A DNA stretch of 64,000 nt, from assembly GCA_963715745.1 (NCBI GenBank), contig OY970271.1, positions 1,860,001 to 1,924,000 on the forward strand, written 5' to 3'. A program made the translations under genes and the position numbers. The stretch comes from CAWGJF01 sp963715745 (lineage in GTDB: Bacteria; Bacteroidota; Ignavibacteria; Ignavibacteriales; Ignavibacteriaceae). Of this stretch, positions 9,101-17,458 are shown piece by piece. Within the stretch, counting starts at the first letter, position 1; every line of letters starts with the position of its first letter. A model generated the notes under the pieces. It saw only the letters and a list, made by a program, of their open reading frames with translations. It was not told the origin of the DNA and did no database searches.

Positions 9101-9607
9101 GAAGCCGGGATGGACGATTATCTTACAAAACCGATTAGAATTGATGAACTAGAGGCCAAATTAATTAAATGGGGTAAAGCTGCTTTCGAAGAAAAAGAAA
9201 ACTATGTAAGTTTTCTTAAAGCTCAGCCTGTCGATCTTAAAGTTTTGAATGAAAAAAAGATAGCAATTTTAAATGACATTAATTCGAAAGAAGATCTTGT
9301 TTTCTTTATAGAACTTCTTGATGTTTACCTTAAAGATTTACCAGAAATAATTGAAGAGATAAAAACAGCGGTAGAATTACGGGACTTTAAAAAACTAAAA
9401 TTCTTTACTCATAAATTGAGAGGAAGTATTTTAACTCTTAGCCTTGATGCAATTGAAAGGAATTGTTTTGACCTTGAAACTGCTGCCGGTGAAGGATATT
9501 TGAATGAAGAATTAATTAATAAAAGTCATGAACTAAGAGAATACATAAAAAAAGTTTTAGAGGAACTTGTAGTATTAAAAGGAAAGTATACCGTAGTTAA
9601 AAATTGA
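6137..9607 (+). CDS. Hybrid sensor histidine kinase (PAS-PAS-GAF-HisKA-HATPase-REC-HPt)
   Basis: An 1156-residue soluble hybrid kinase. Order: an N-terminal coil; PAS1 (about 65-180, FRITYSGKIAYLSPSVSEML); PAS2 (about 185-300); GAF (about 310-480, VDRVY-like ADRVYIY and SIILVPILIDD); a HisKA helix with the phospho-His at residue 514 in ANMSHEIRTPMNG; HATPase with N box NLIGNAVKF and G boxes DTGIGI and GGTGLGL; a degenerate receiver-like stretch (about 755-870); an intact receiver with Asp945 in LMDVLMPEMDG; and an HPt domain with His1092 in THKLRG. There are no membrane segments, so it probably senses a cytoplasmic signal. ATG 6137 is preferred over the TTG just before it. It is divergent from icd; no partner output regulator lies nearby. 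Confidence 0.9.
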   Translation: MQKRVLIKESHTRFKTEKDKFVELKNLLEILVQRNILPEKYRGILNQLNESLHKLEEVNSELKSITESSLDVLFRITYSGKIAYLSPSVSEMLGYSTSELVGKSMTYVIPQENLSQIMRSVKEVLREKDLIVFSTKLLHKSGKLIPVEITGRLVNIHGKKMGQGSIRNISSRVKAEDKLRESEVTFRTVWENSLDGMRLTDEFGSVFLCNNTFAKMIGKTREEIEGAQLASIYKAEFEKQVLEDYIKNFQSENFQQHFESSLELWNGRTIDFEITHSFMTIRNNKKYLLSIFRDISKRKENEKIIAKKDRLLQGISDATKIIMASREQTEGFNQALKILGEAAKADRVYIYKHQILRGSNEMYFRLMYEWASPGSEPQINNKDFQRISYSRFAELDFYENFSKGKTLSFVLEKLTEDVRSAFIDPGIKSIILVPILIDDIYWGFIGFDDVHQNRIWTDDEESILVTMASTIGGVIKRNLFRDALLRKNQELDSAFKSAEKATKAKSEFLANMSHEIRTPMNGVIGMTGLLLDTHLDEIQKEYVRTIRLSGEQLLVIINDILDFSKIESEKLELENTLFDLQECIEDSLDLLATRASEKKLELLYRIEKDTPIAVNGDVTRLRQILTNLIGNAVKFTDEGEIFISVSSKKLDENEFELLFAVKDTGIGIPKDKMDRLFKSFSQVDSSTTRTYGGTGLGLVISKKLSELMNGKMWVESNNSSGTTFFFTIQTTSISSDTKLNSFPLIPEFSGKRILVASDRSNSKSILIEQLTDWKMVPVEFSNLADLQDYALKNQDYNGIIYDHTSGNTDYNSIVEGANQLSNSVDVPFIVLTPLGKVSEELTSPSSRITVIQKPARRVSLHKAFRSHFSNEPVETKHEKVTSPEQSQKNDWKQSIKILLVEDNAVNQRIATRLLEKLDFRSDIAANGLEAIDSIKTINYDLILMDVLMPEMDGLQATKIIRNELKKTTIPKIIAMTANSMIGDREMCLEAGMDDYLTKPIRIDELEAKLIKWGKAAFEEKENYVSFLKAQPVDLKVLNEKKIAILNDINSKEDLVFFIELLDVYLKDLPEIIEEIKTAVELRDFKKLKFFTHKLRGSILTLSLDAIERNCFDLETAAGEGYLNEELINKSHELREYIKKVLEELVVLKGKYTVVKN

Positions 9608-9625
9608 TCTAATTTATTCCAGCCT

Positions 9626-10618
9626 GTGTCAAAATACAAAATTAAAAAACGTGCACCCTTAAACCGCACGCTTACATTAAGTAAAGCGGAAATTGAAGCT
9701 TATTCAAGAAATCTGCATAAACTTAAAAAAAAGTCTGCAGTAAAATCTTTAACTAATAAAATTATTAACCAGGATTTATTTGAAGTTATAGATTTCCTTC
9801 CGGATAATTTTGTGGATCTTCTATTCATTGATCCTCCATATAATCTTTATAAAAAATATAACAATAACCATTTCAATGAAATGGAAGATGAAGAATATAA
9901 AAAGTGGATTAATTCGTGGCTTTCCAAAATCAAAAAGATATTAAAACCAACTGCTTCAGTTTATCTTTGTGCTGACTGGAAATCTTCTATTGCTGTTGCT
10001 ACTGTCGCTTCAAAATATTTTAAATTAAGAAATCGTATAACCTGGGAAAGAGAAAAGGGCAGAGGAGCCAAAAAGAACTGGAAAAATTGTATTGAAGATA
10101 TTTGGTTCTTCTCAGTCTCTGATGAATATACATTTAACTTAAACGATGTTAAACTTCGCAGAAAGGTTATTGCACCATATAGAGATTTGGAAGGGAAACC
10201 AAAAGACTGGAAAACTAAAGGAAGCAAAAACTTTCGTGATACTTTTCCATCTAATATATGGACAGATATTTCAATTCCGTTCTGGTCGATGCCTGAAAAT
10301 ACTGACCATCCTACGCAAAAACCGGAAAAATTGCTGGCAAAAATTATTCTCTCTGCAACAAATAAAAATGATTTAGTATTTGATCCGTTTGCAGGTTCGG
10401 GCACAACAGCAGTAGTTGCAAAAAAGCTTGGAAGAAAATATTGCGGAGTAGAAGTGGACAACTTTTTTTGCTGTCTTGCTGAAAAAAGATTATCAATCGC
10501 AGAAAAAGATAAATCGATACAAGGTTACAGTGATAAAGTTTTTTGGGAAAGAAACACACTTGCTGAACAGACAAAAGCAAACTCAATTGAAAAAATCAGG
10601 ACTAAAAAGAGCAAATAA
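9626..10618 (+). CDS. DNA adenine/cytosine-N4 methyltransferase (group beta), solitary
   Basis: A 330-residue S-adenosylmethionine-dependent DNA methyltransferase. The catalytic motif IV is DPPY at residues 69-72 in LLFIDPPYNL. The motif-X-like HPTQKPEKLL comes next, and the AdoMet-binding motif I (DPFAGSGTT) starts at residue 253. This IV-then-I order is the group-beta arrangement. The basic N-terminal 60 residues could contact DNA. It starts with GTG 18 bases after the hybrid-kinase stop, without a strong ribosome binding site, so it may be read from the same transcript. No restriction endonuclease gene adjoins it, suggesting an orphan methylase. The target sequence is unknown. Confidence 0.85.
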   Translation: MSKYKIKKRAPLNRTLTLSKAEIEAYSRNLHKLKKKSAVKSLTNKIINQDLFEVIDFLPDNFVDLLFIDPPYNLYKKYNNNHFNEMEDEEYKKWINSWLSKIKKILKPTASVYLCADWKSSIAVATVASKYFKLRNRITWEREKGRGAKKNWKNCIEDIWFFSVSDEYTFNLNDVKLRRKVIAPYRDLEGKPKDWKTKGSKNFRDTFPSNIWTDISIPFWSMPENTDHPTQKPEKLLAKIILSATNKNDLVFDPFAGSGTTAVVAKKLGRKYCGVEVDNFFCCLAEKRLSIAEKDKSIQGYSDKVFWERNTLAEQTKANSIEKIRTKKSK

Positions 10619-10644
10619 ATTCTTGTATATTTGCAATTGAAATT

Positions 10645-10724
<80 letters not shown>

Positions 10725-11201
10725 TTATTTTAAAACAGGAGGGATTAAAACTTCTAAAACACCTCTTCCAATAGCTGGTTTTCCATTAAAAGATATTTTA
10801 GCAAACGAAGCCGGCTTGAAAGGCACATCAAATATTTCACAGCCGGTAAATGAAGATATTGCATTTGAAATATCCGGCTGATGTCCTACTAAAATTAAAT
10901 TCTCAGATTTATGTGCTTTAACAATGTGAAGAAAATCTGATACATCTGTTCCGGGTAAAAGCAGATTATCTTTTAGAACTTCAGATGAAAAATTAATTTC
11001 TATTTTTATTTGTTCTGCTGTTTGAATTGCCCTTACCAGAGGGGATGAAATAATAAAATCAACTTTAGATAAAAAATTTTTCCATACTTCAATTGAATTC
11101 TTTAAAATATTAATTCCTTCTGTTGTTAATTCACGTTCAGAATCTGCTTTTTTTCCGGAAGCAGATTCAGCTTTTGCATGCCGCACAAGAAATAAATTCA
11201 T
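10725..11201 (-). CDS. sixA: SixA-type phosphohistidine phosphatase
   Basis: A 158-residue member of the histidine-phosphatase (RHG) superfamily. It opens with MNLFLVRHAKAES, where Arg7-His8 is the catalytic RH pair, and has ISSPLVRAIQTAE and LILVGHQPDIS, giving the second catalytic His. The short length and lack of a capping domain fit SixA, which removes phosphate from histidine of phosphotransfer (HPt) proteins. A kinase with an HPt domain is encoded 1 kb away on the other strand, a possible but unproven partner. Its ATGA start overlaps the stop of the upstream 99-residue gene, indicating translational coupling. Confidence 0.85.
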   Translation of the reverse strand: MNLFLVRHAKAESASGKKADSERELTTEGINILKNSIEVWKNFLSKVDFIISSPLVRAIQTAEQIKIEINFSSEVLKDNLLLPGTDVSDFLHIVKAHKSENLILVGHQPDISNAISSFTGCEIFDVPFKPASFAKISFNGKPAIGRGVLEVLIPPVLK

Positions 11202-11497
11202 TCATCCACCTGAAAATCAATTGAATAAATTATTACATCTTTAAATATGCCTGCTAATTCTTTATTTACTATTCTCCCTTGTGGTGAGTTCATTTGTCGG
11301 TTAAATTCTGATTTGTCTTTACAAGTAACTTCAAAATAAAGATCATATTTCACCGGGTTTAAAAGATTGCTCTCGACCTTGCCGGTTTTAATATCAGTAT
11401 TGAATATTTCACTTAAAGAGGGTAAAACTCTCTCAATCACAGCCTTTTTAACTGATTCATCATCAGATTTATGAACAAAAAATATCGTCTTGTACAT
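11198..11497 (-). CDS. Hypothetical protein, about 99 residues
   Basis: Not recognised. The start is set at the ATG of a TGATG junction with the upstream lipoprotein gene; two further codons upstream are possible. Its 3' end overlaps the sixA start by ATGA. The sequence alternates predicted strands and helices (YKTIFFVHKS, AVIERVLPSLSEIF, KYDLYFEVTC, RIVNKELAGIFKDVIIYSIDF), which would suit a small ferredoxin-like or dimeric alpha-beta fold. There is no signal peptide or membrane segment. The tight coupling on both sides suggests a shared task with its neighbours. Confidence 0.6.
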   Translation of the reverse strand: MYKTIFFVHKSDDESVKKAVIERVLPSLSEIFNTDIKTGKVESNLLNPVKYDLYFEVTCKDKSEFNRQMNSPQGRIVNKELAGIFKDVIIYSIDFQVDE

Positions 11498-12633
11498 CAA
11501 CACCTGATAGAAAATGAATTTATAATTTTATCAAGCCGTTCTTTATTTTGTTCATAAGCATTTTTCGAACATTCAAATATTACTAAATATTTTTTATTGT
11601 TACAGGAATGTTCCAATATTCTTGCAACATAAATACCTTGCTCAATTAATCCTGAATCGCGAATGACATAATTAACTGATCTTCTCACATTAAAATTATA
11701 CTTACAGTAATCTTCAGCGCTTGAAATATAATCGATACTTGCAACAGAAATAACCGCACCTAATTTAGGATTTACGAATCGGTCGCCATACAAATCTTCG
11801 TGAAATTTGCTCGTTAAAGTCATATCGTCAATTTCTTTCCAATCTGAAGTAATTGACAAAATGTAATCAGTTTTGTGGGTAAGAGGCTCAGAAATTTTAC
11901 CTGAGGTTGTTCCAAGTTGTGGATTTGTTGGAACCCAGTTAAAATCTTTTACCTGGCTTTCAATATACTTGCTGAAAATATTTTCATTACTTAAAAAACT
12001 TCCTGAACCTTCATTAAACAGAAAAGTATCCCCGGTGTTTGCTAAATCTTTATCTGATGATTTAATCGATGTTTCTATTTTATCTGAAGAATATTTTTTT
12101 ATTTCCTGTGTGTACACCCGGTTATCAATTTCAAATCTGGTGAATAAACGAAATGTCAGTTTCCATTTTCCTTGTTCCAATGCATACAAAGAAGTTCTTT
12201 CAAGATTTAAGAGATCTTTTGATTTAAATTTTTCAGAGACAACTAAATATGTTTTACTACCAAAAGTTTTCCATTCCTCTGCCAGATTTCCATTCAAGGA
12301 TTTATCAAGAAGATAAAAGTTAAGGTAGCTATCATAAATTGCCAGAATGTTTAATTTTGGATTTGGGTATTCAGCCAGAACACTGTAAAATTTTTTCCCA
12401 TTCAGGGTGATGCTATCAATTTTTAGCTGATTATAGTTTTCAGTAATAATTTTGTCATCATCAACTAATCCAGATAACCGTTGGTTGGCAGCAATACTTC
12501 CTTTTAATGCACTCCTAACAAGTGATTTTAATGCTTGACCGTTTACTTCTTCATTAGTAAAATCATCATTGGAGCAGCTTGCCAATGTTAGAGCAATTAA
12601 AATTATAATGGAGTAAAGTTTAATTTTTACCAT
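11497..12633 (-). CDS. Predicted lipoprotein of unknown function
   Basis: A 378-residue protein with a lipoprotein signal: a basic start, a hydrophobic run and the lipobox LASC, making Cys20 the lipidated residue, followed by SNDD. The mature part is polar with several beta-rich stretches (for example KTYLVVSEKF, KLTFRLFTRFEI) and a C-terminal CNNKKYLVIFECSKNAYEQN. No known domain is recognised. It is the first gene of a coupled three-gene set with the 99-residue protein and sixA, and is divergent from the antiporter gene. Confidence 0.65.
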   Translation of the reverse strand: MVKIKLYSIIILIALTLASCSNDDFTNEEVNGQALKSLVRSALKGSIAANQRLSGLVDDDKIITENYNQLKIDSITLNGKKFYSVLAEYPNPKLNILAIYDSYLNFYLLDKSLNGNLAEEWKTFGSKTYLVVSEKFKSKDLLNLERTSLYALEQGKWKLTFRLFTRFEIDNRVYTQEIKKYSSDKIETSIKSSDKDLANTGDTFLFNEGSGSFLSNENIFSKYIESQVKDFNWVPTNPQLGTTSGKISEPLTHKTDYILSITSDWKEIDDMTLTSKFHEDLYGDRFVNPKLGAVISVASIDYISSAEDYCKYNFNVRRSVNYVIRDSGLIEQGIYVARILEHSCNNKKYLVIFECSKNAYEQNKERLDKIINSFSIRC

Positions 12634-12643
12634 TTAAAGAAAT

Positions 12644-14608
12644 ATGAACTTTCAATGTTGCTTAAAGATAATAATTTTTTTGATATTTCTTTTACCCGTT
12701 ATATATTTCAAACCAATTCATCCTAAATATGTGATAGATAATATTAAAACTACATTTTTCTGTTTTTTATTATTCGTATTGCTTTTCCTTAACGGAAATG
12801 CTCAGCAGATAAATCTTCCATCACTTGGGCTAAGTGAAACGGGAATCACAATTCAAGGTGAAGAAATACCGGATTCCCTGAAATCAATTAATGTTATATT
12901 TCAATCCGGAGAAATTAAGTATACATTTCTTTTAAACAACATTTCTAAAAAGTTTTCTCAAAAAATCGTTGTAAAAAATTCTGGTAATTATGATGTTACT
13001 ATTGGTGAATTACCAGATCTAAAAACGTCAATTAGAATTATACCCGGCTGGTTAAGTATTCTTCCACCAATAATAGCAATACTTCTTGCACTGATTTTCA
13101 GACAGGTGATACTTTCACTTATGATTGGAATTTATGCTGGTGCCGTTTTTATTTATGATTACAATTTCTTAACCGGGTTTTTCAGGTTAATAGATCATTA
13201 TGTGATCGAGGCAATTATCGATAAATCTCATGCCGAAATAATTGTTTTCACTTTGCTCTTCGGCGGAGTGATTGGGTTAATTTCAAAAAGCGGAGGGACA
13301 AAAGGGATTGCCAATAGTCTGAGCAAATTTGCCAGAGACCGTAGTTCAGGTATGCTTGCTGCCTGGTTTTCAGGAATAATTATTTTCTTTGATGATTATG
13401 CAAATACGCTCGTGGTCGGAAACCTGATGAGACCGCTTACCGACAAACTAAAAATCTCAAGAGAGAAATTATCTTTCATTGTTGATGCAACTGCCGCACC
13501 TGTTGCAAGTGTTGTAATCGTAAGCTCCTGGATCGGGTATGAAGTCGGACTGATTCAGGATGGATTAAATGCAATTGGTTCAACTGCAAATGCTTATTCA
13601 ACATTTATTGATACAATTCCATTCAGGTTTTATCCAATCGCAATGATAATCTTTGTTTTTCTTATTGCTTTTAGCAAAAGAGATTTTGGAAAAATGAGGA
13701 TTGCTGAAAAAAGAGCAGTATCAACAGGGAAATTATATGATGATAAAAGTGTACCGCTTCTTGATAAAAGTATAGACCAGGATAATGAGGAAGCAAAAAA
13801 GCAAAGATGGTACAACGGTATTATTCCAATCCTTATAATAATTTTCGGAACAATTGCAGGATTGCTTTATACCGGTATCGATTCATTACACTCTCAGGGA
13901 GTTTATGATTTTGGAATTCGTGATATAATCAGCAACTCCGATTCATATCTTTCTTTATTATGGTCAAGCTTTGCTGCTGCCGTTGTTGCTGCAATATTAA
14001 TCCTTTCACAAAAATTACTTACAATAAATAAAACTGTTGAAGCCTGGCTATCAGGAATTAAATCGATGACTCTGGCTATTGTGATTTTAACACTTGCCTG
14101 GGGAATTGGTGCGGTTACAAATGAAATCAGAACGGCAGATTATATAATTAACTTAATAAGTGATTCAATTAACCCAAGATTTTTACCGGTAATAATTTTT
14201 ATAGTATGCGGGTTAACCAGTTTTGCAACCGGAACAAGCTGGGGAACTATGGCTATTATGATGCCGATAGTTATTCCGTTAACTGCACACGTTACAAACC
14301 TGTTTGGGTTCAATGCGGTCGATACTCAGTTGATGCTGAATGGAACAATTAGTTCTGTTTTAGCAGGTTGCGTTTGGGGAGACCATTGCTCACCTATTTC
14401 AGATACAACAATTTTAAGTTCAATGGCTTCTGGCTGTGATCATATTGATCATGTTAGAACACAGCTACCTTATGCAATTACTGTTGGAATTATCTGTATG
14501 CTTCTGGGAGATATTTTATCTGCTTTTGGAATATCACCATTCATCTCAATTCTTTTAATTACAATTTCAATGATAGCGGTTCTTTATTTGTTTGGAAAGA
14601 AGAATTAA
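12644..14608 (+). CDS. NhaC-family Na+/H+ antiporter with extra periplasmic N-terminal region
   Basis: A multi-pass membrane protein of up to 654 residues. From about residue 130 it has around 11-12 hydrophobic helices. Conserved NhaC-type segments include FGGVIGLISKSGG, FFDDYANTLVVGNLMRP, ATGTSWGTMAIMMPI and CVWGDHCSPISDTTILSS, typical of the NhaC antiporter superfamily. Before this lies a likely cleaved signal (TTFFCFLLFVLLFLNGNAQ) and about 80 polar residues that should be periplasmic. The start is uncertain: ATG 12644 adds a second hydrophobic segment, GTG 12731 or ATT 12743 would give a simple signal peptide, and none has a clear ribosome binding site. Its 3' end overlaps the convergent transpeptidase gene by four bases. 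Confidence 0.82.
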   Translation: MNFQCCLKIIIFLIFLLPVIYFKPIHPKYVIDNIKTTFFCFLLFVLLFLNGNAQQINLPSLGLSETGITIQGEEIPDSLKSINVIFQSGEIKYTFLLNNISKKFSQKIVVKNSGNYDVTIGELPDLKTSIRIIPGWLSILPPIIAILLALIFRQVILSLMIGIYAGAVFIYDYNFLTGFFRLIDHYVIEAIIDKSHAEIIVFTLLFGGVIGLISKSGGTKGIANSLSKFARDRSSGMLAAWFSGIIIFFDDYANTLVVGNLMRPLTDKLKISREKLSFIVDATAAPVASVVIVSSWIGYEVGLIQDGLNAIGSTANAYSTFIDTIPFRFYPIAMIIFVFLIAFSKRDFGKMRIAEKRAVSTGKLYDDKSVPLLDKSIDQDNEEAKKQRWYNGIIPILIIIFGTIAGLLYTGIDSLHSQGVYDFGIRDIISNSDSYLSLLWSSFAAAVVAAILILSQKLLTINKTVEAWLSGIKSMTLAIVILTLAWGIGAVTNEIRTADYIINLISDSINPRFLPVIIFIVCGLTSFATGTSWGTMAIMMPIVIPLTAHVTNLFGFNAVDTQLMLNGTISSVLAGCVWGDHCSPISDTTILSSMASGCDHIDHVRTQLPYAITVGIICMLLGDILSAFGISPFISILLITISMIAVLYLFGKKN

Positions 14609-15522
14609 TCCTTGTTGGAATATCTAGTCTCTTTATTGTTTGCGAGAAGCGAATCAAGATGAGTATTGAAAGTATATTTCATTCCGTTTTTATTATTACT
14701 TCCTGAAATATAATTAGAATGTTCTTTTTCAGAAATATTTTTATCAAACCATAGAGTGGAAGGCTTAAGTAATTGTCTGTAAGGAATTCTGGTTACATCT
14801 CCCAATTCGAATCCAGAGTGAGATAAATTTACTTCATCAAATAAAATTTTTGAATTATCTGTTATTAAATATTCACCATCATAAAGTTTTTTGAGTCTGT
14901 CTGGAAGAATCTCTTTTAACTCATTGTATGAATAGTATTTATAGATTTCTTTATAGTTACCAAATTCAACATAAATTGCACTATTGCCGGAATGAACAAG
15001 AACAGGTGTTCCTATCTCAATTAATTTATAAATTTCCTTAGCATCATCACGTGAAATTCTTAAACAACCATGAGAAACATTTTTCTTGCCAAGGTATTTA
15101 TAGTAGCTTTTTCCTTCCAAAGCATGAAACCCGATTCCATAATTGAACCCCATCCAGTTGAGCATAACTGTGCTGTCAAACTGCACAGAATATAATTTGG
15201 GACATTTGGAATGTATAGCAAACAAACCTTCTTTTGTTTTGACGCCCTTCTCAATTTTATCTGTTCCGCTTGAAACAGGAAATTCTTTTATCCAACCATC
15301 TTTTGATCTTAGTTTTCCTTGCTGAGTTGCAAGATTAACTTCAATAATATAATTGCTCAGTGTAAAAAGCGTATCTCTAAGTTTACTAAAATCATATCTT
15401 ACTTGTGGATTGATTTTATAAACGGGTTTTTCTTCAACAATAGGTTCGGGAATGAACTTATAAGTATTAATATTAATAAGGAGAATGCAAAAGGAAATTA
15501 TTGCAATATGATATTTTGTCAT
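14605..15522 (-). CDS. L,D-transpeptidase (YkuD domain)
   Basis: A 305-residue protein with an N-terminal signal or anchor segment (IAIISFCILLINI). The YkuD catalytic domain spans about 55-195: it begins YIIEVNLATQQGKLRSKDG, has the conserved His in IGFHALEG, and the active site SHGCLRIS with Cys153. It should form 3-3 peptidoglycan cross-links or attach proteins to peptidoglycan in the periplasm. The C-terminal 100 residues are not recognised. It starts six bases after the uvrC stop, so the two are probably co-transcribed. Confidence 0.87.
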   Translation of the reverse strand: MTKYHIAIISFCILLININTYKFIPEPIVEEKPVYKINPQVRYDFSKLRDTLFTLSNYIIEVNLATQQGKLRSKDGWIKEFPVSSGTDKIEKGVKTKEGLFAIHSKCPKLYSVQFDSTVMLNWMGFNYGIGFHALEGKSYYKYLGKKNVSHGCLRISRDDAKEIYKLIEIGTPVLVHSGNSAIYVEFGNYKEIYKYYSYNELKEILPDRLKKLYDGEYLITDNSKILFDEVNLSHSGFELGDVTRIPYRQLLKPSTLWFDKNISEKEHSNYISGSNNKNGMKYTFNTHLDSLLANNKETRYSNKD

Positions 15523-15527
15523 ATTTT

Positions 15528-17345
15528 TTAGTTTTTAGAAAAGTACTCTGCTAAAAGCTTTGCTTTGCTTTGCCCTACCAGCTCTTCGATTAGTTTATTA
15601 TCAGTGTTTCTTAATTTTTCAACACTGCCAAATGCTTTTAACAACTTCTGTGCCGTCAAACTACCTATACCATTGATTTCCATTAGTTCACTTTTGATAG
15701 TCCGTTTGCTTCTTCTACTTCTGTGAAAAGTAATTGCAAAACGATGTGCTTCGTCACGAATTTGCTGAAGCAGCTTTATTCCTGATGAAGTTTTTGGGAT
15801 AGATTCCGGTTCGGATTTATTTGGAAAGAATACTTCTTCAAGTCTCTTTGCGAGACCAATAATCGGTACCTGTTTAATATCGAGATTGTCCAAAACTTCA
15901 ACAGCACTTGATAGCTGGCCTTTACCTCCATCAACCATAATTAAATCGGGAAGAGTTTCACCCTCATTTTGCAGTCGTGAATAACGCCTGTGAATTACTT
16001 CTTTCATACTTGCAAAATCATCAGGACCATCTACACTTTTAATAATAAATTTCCTGTATAAACTTTTTTTAGGTTTGCCGTCAACAAAAACAACCATACT
16101 TGCCACTGAATCGGAACCCTGGATATTTGAAATATCAAAACACTCAATTTTTTTTGGTAGCTCTTTCATTCTTAAATCTCTTTGTAAAGCAGAAACAGAG
16201 TAGGGAATTGCACCTTCCTTTTTCATCTTTTGAATCTGAATTTCCTTAAGTTGAAGAATTGCATTTTCCTTGCACATTTTTACTAATGATCTCAATTCAC
16301 CTCTTTTAGGAATAATCATTTTTAGTTTTTTATCACTTAATTTCTGAAGCCATTCAATTAATAATTTTTGGTCAGCAGGCTCGTTTTCAATTAAAATTTC
16401 TTTTGGAATTTCAGCATGTTCACCATAATAAAATTTTAACGCTGAGCTGTAAATTTCTTCAGAAGTTTCGTCGCCTTTAATGCTTAAACGAAGTTGTTTT
16501 TTCCCCACCAGTTTTCCATTCCTTACATTAAAAATTGAACAGGCAGCATCTTTATCTTCATTTGCGACAGCAATTATGTCCCTGTCTTCAAAATCATTTG
16601 TTACAATTTTTTGTTTGGACGATAGGTTTATAAGTTGTTCAATTTTGTCTCTTATTTCAGCTGCTTTTTCAAACTCCATTATTTCGGAAGCTGTTTTCAT
16701 TTTTACTTTAAGCTCGTCTATCAAGTCATCAGTTTTTCCGCGGATTACTTTAACAACTTCAGAAACCATTTCGTTGTAAGCAATTTCAGAAACAAGTCCT
16801 TCACATGGACCATCACACTTTTTAATATGATAATCAAGACAGACTTTAAATTTTTTCTTGTCTATAGATTCCTGAGTAATATCAAGACTACAACTTCGGA
16901 TTTTAAAAATTTCATTTATCATTCTCAGTGCGGACTTCATACTTTTAACGCTAGTGTAAGGTCCGAAATATTTTGACCCATCTCGAATCACTCTACGGGT
17001 TGGATAAACTCTTGGGTAAGGTTCATTTGTAATTTTAATGAAGGGGAATGATTTATCATCTTTTAAATTAACATTGTAACGTGGTTTTAATTCTTTAATA
17101 AGATTGTTTTCAAGAACAAGTGCTTCAACTTCCGAGTCAGTTACAACAAGCTGCAAGTCCATTATTTTGCTAACAAGTGCTTCTGTTTTTGCATTTGAAA
17201 CTGCCGAATGGAAATAACTTTTTACCCGGTTTTTAAGATTTAAAGCCTTCCCCACATAAATTACTTTTCCTTTTTCATTTATGAATTGATATACACCTGG
17301 TTTATTGGGGAGACTTTTTAATTTATTTTTTAAAGTTGTTTCCAT
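15528..17345 (-). CDS. uvrC: Excinuclease ABC subunit C
   Basis: A 605-residue UvrC, the nuclease subunit of nucleotide excision repair that incises on both sides of a lesion after UvrA/UvrB loading. The N-terminal GIY-YIG nuclease reads GVYQFINEKGKVIYVGKALN. A UVR motif (EFEKAAEIRDKIEQL) lies near residue 215 for UvrB binding. The C-terminal RNase-H-like nuclease shows ECFDISNIQG and LIMVDGGKGQL, and tandem helix-hairpin-helix motifs follow (LMEINGIGSLTAQKLLKAFG). The length is normal. No LexA-like palindrome is visible upstream. Confidence 0.96.
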   Translation of the reverse strand: METTLKNKLKSLPNKPGVYQFINEKGKVIYVGKALNLKNRVKSYFHSAVSNAKTEALVSKIMDLQLVVTDSEVEALVLENNLIKELKPRYNVNLKDDKSFPFIKITNEPYPRVYPTRRVIRDGSKYFGPYTSVKSMKSALRMINEIFKIRSCSLDITQESIDKKKFKVCLDYHIKKCDGPCEGLVSEIAYNEMVSEVVKVIRGKTDDLIDELKVKMKTASEIMEFEKAAEIRDKIEQLINLSSKQKIVTNDFEDRDIIAVANEDKDAACSIFNVRNGKLVGKKQLRLSIKGDETSEEIYSSALKFYYGEHAEIPKEILIENEPADQKLLIEWLQKLSDKKLKMIIPKRGELRSLVKMCKENAILQLKEIQIQKMKKEGAIPYSVSALQRDLRMKELPKKIECFDISNIQGSDSVASMVVFVDGKPKKSLYRKFIIKSVDGPDDFASMKEVIHRRYSRLQNEGETLPDLIMVDGGKGQLSSAVEVLDNLDIKQVPIIGLAKRLEEVFFPNKSEPESIPKTSSGIKLLQQIRDEAHRFAITFHRSRRSKRTIKSELMEINGIGSLTAQKLLKAFGSVEKLRNTDNKLIEELVGQSKAKLLAEYFSKN

Positions 17346-17458
17346 TTATAAATTATTTCGAAATGAAATTACCCTGTAAAAGAGATTATAAAATTAATAA
17401 ATAATTTAATCTAAAAAAGAAGAATGAGAAGCGGGGATGATTTATATCAATGCAGGGA

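Noticed and set aside
9961..10461. Long antisense open frame opposite the methyltransferase
   Set aside because: It is the shadow of a strong coding frame; the sense frame has all methylase motifs and the antisense product shows no recognisable domain.
6137..10618. Kinase-methylase pair as a phage-defence system
   Set aside because: No restriction, nuclease or translocase gene adjoins, and the kinase has an ordinary PAS/GAF sensor architecture.
16480..16976. Plus-strand frames within uvrC
   Set aside because: They are shadows of the intact uvrC coding frame, with no ribosome binding site or domain.
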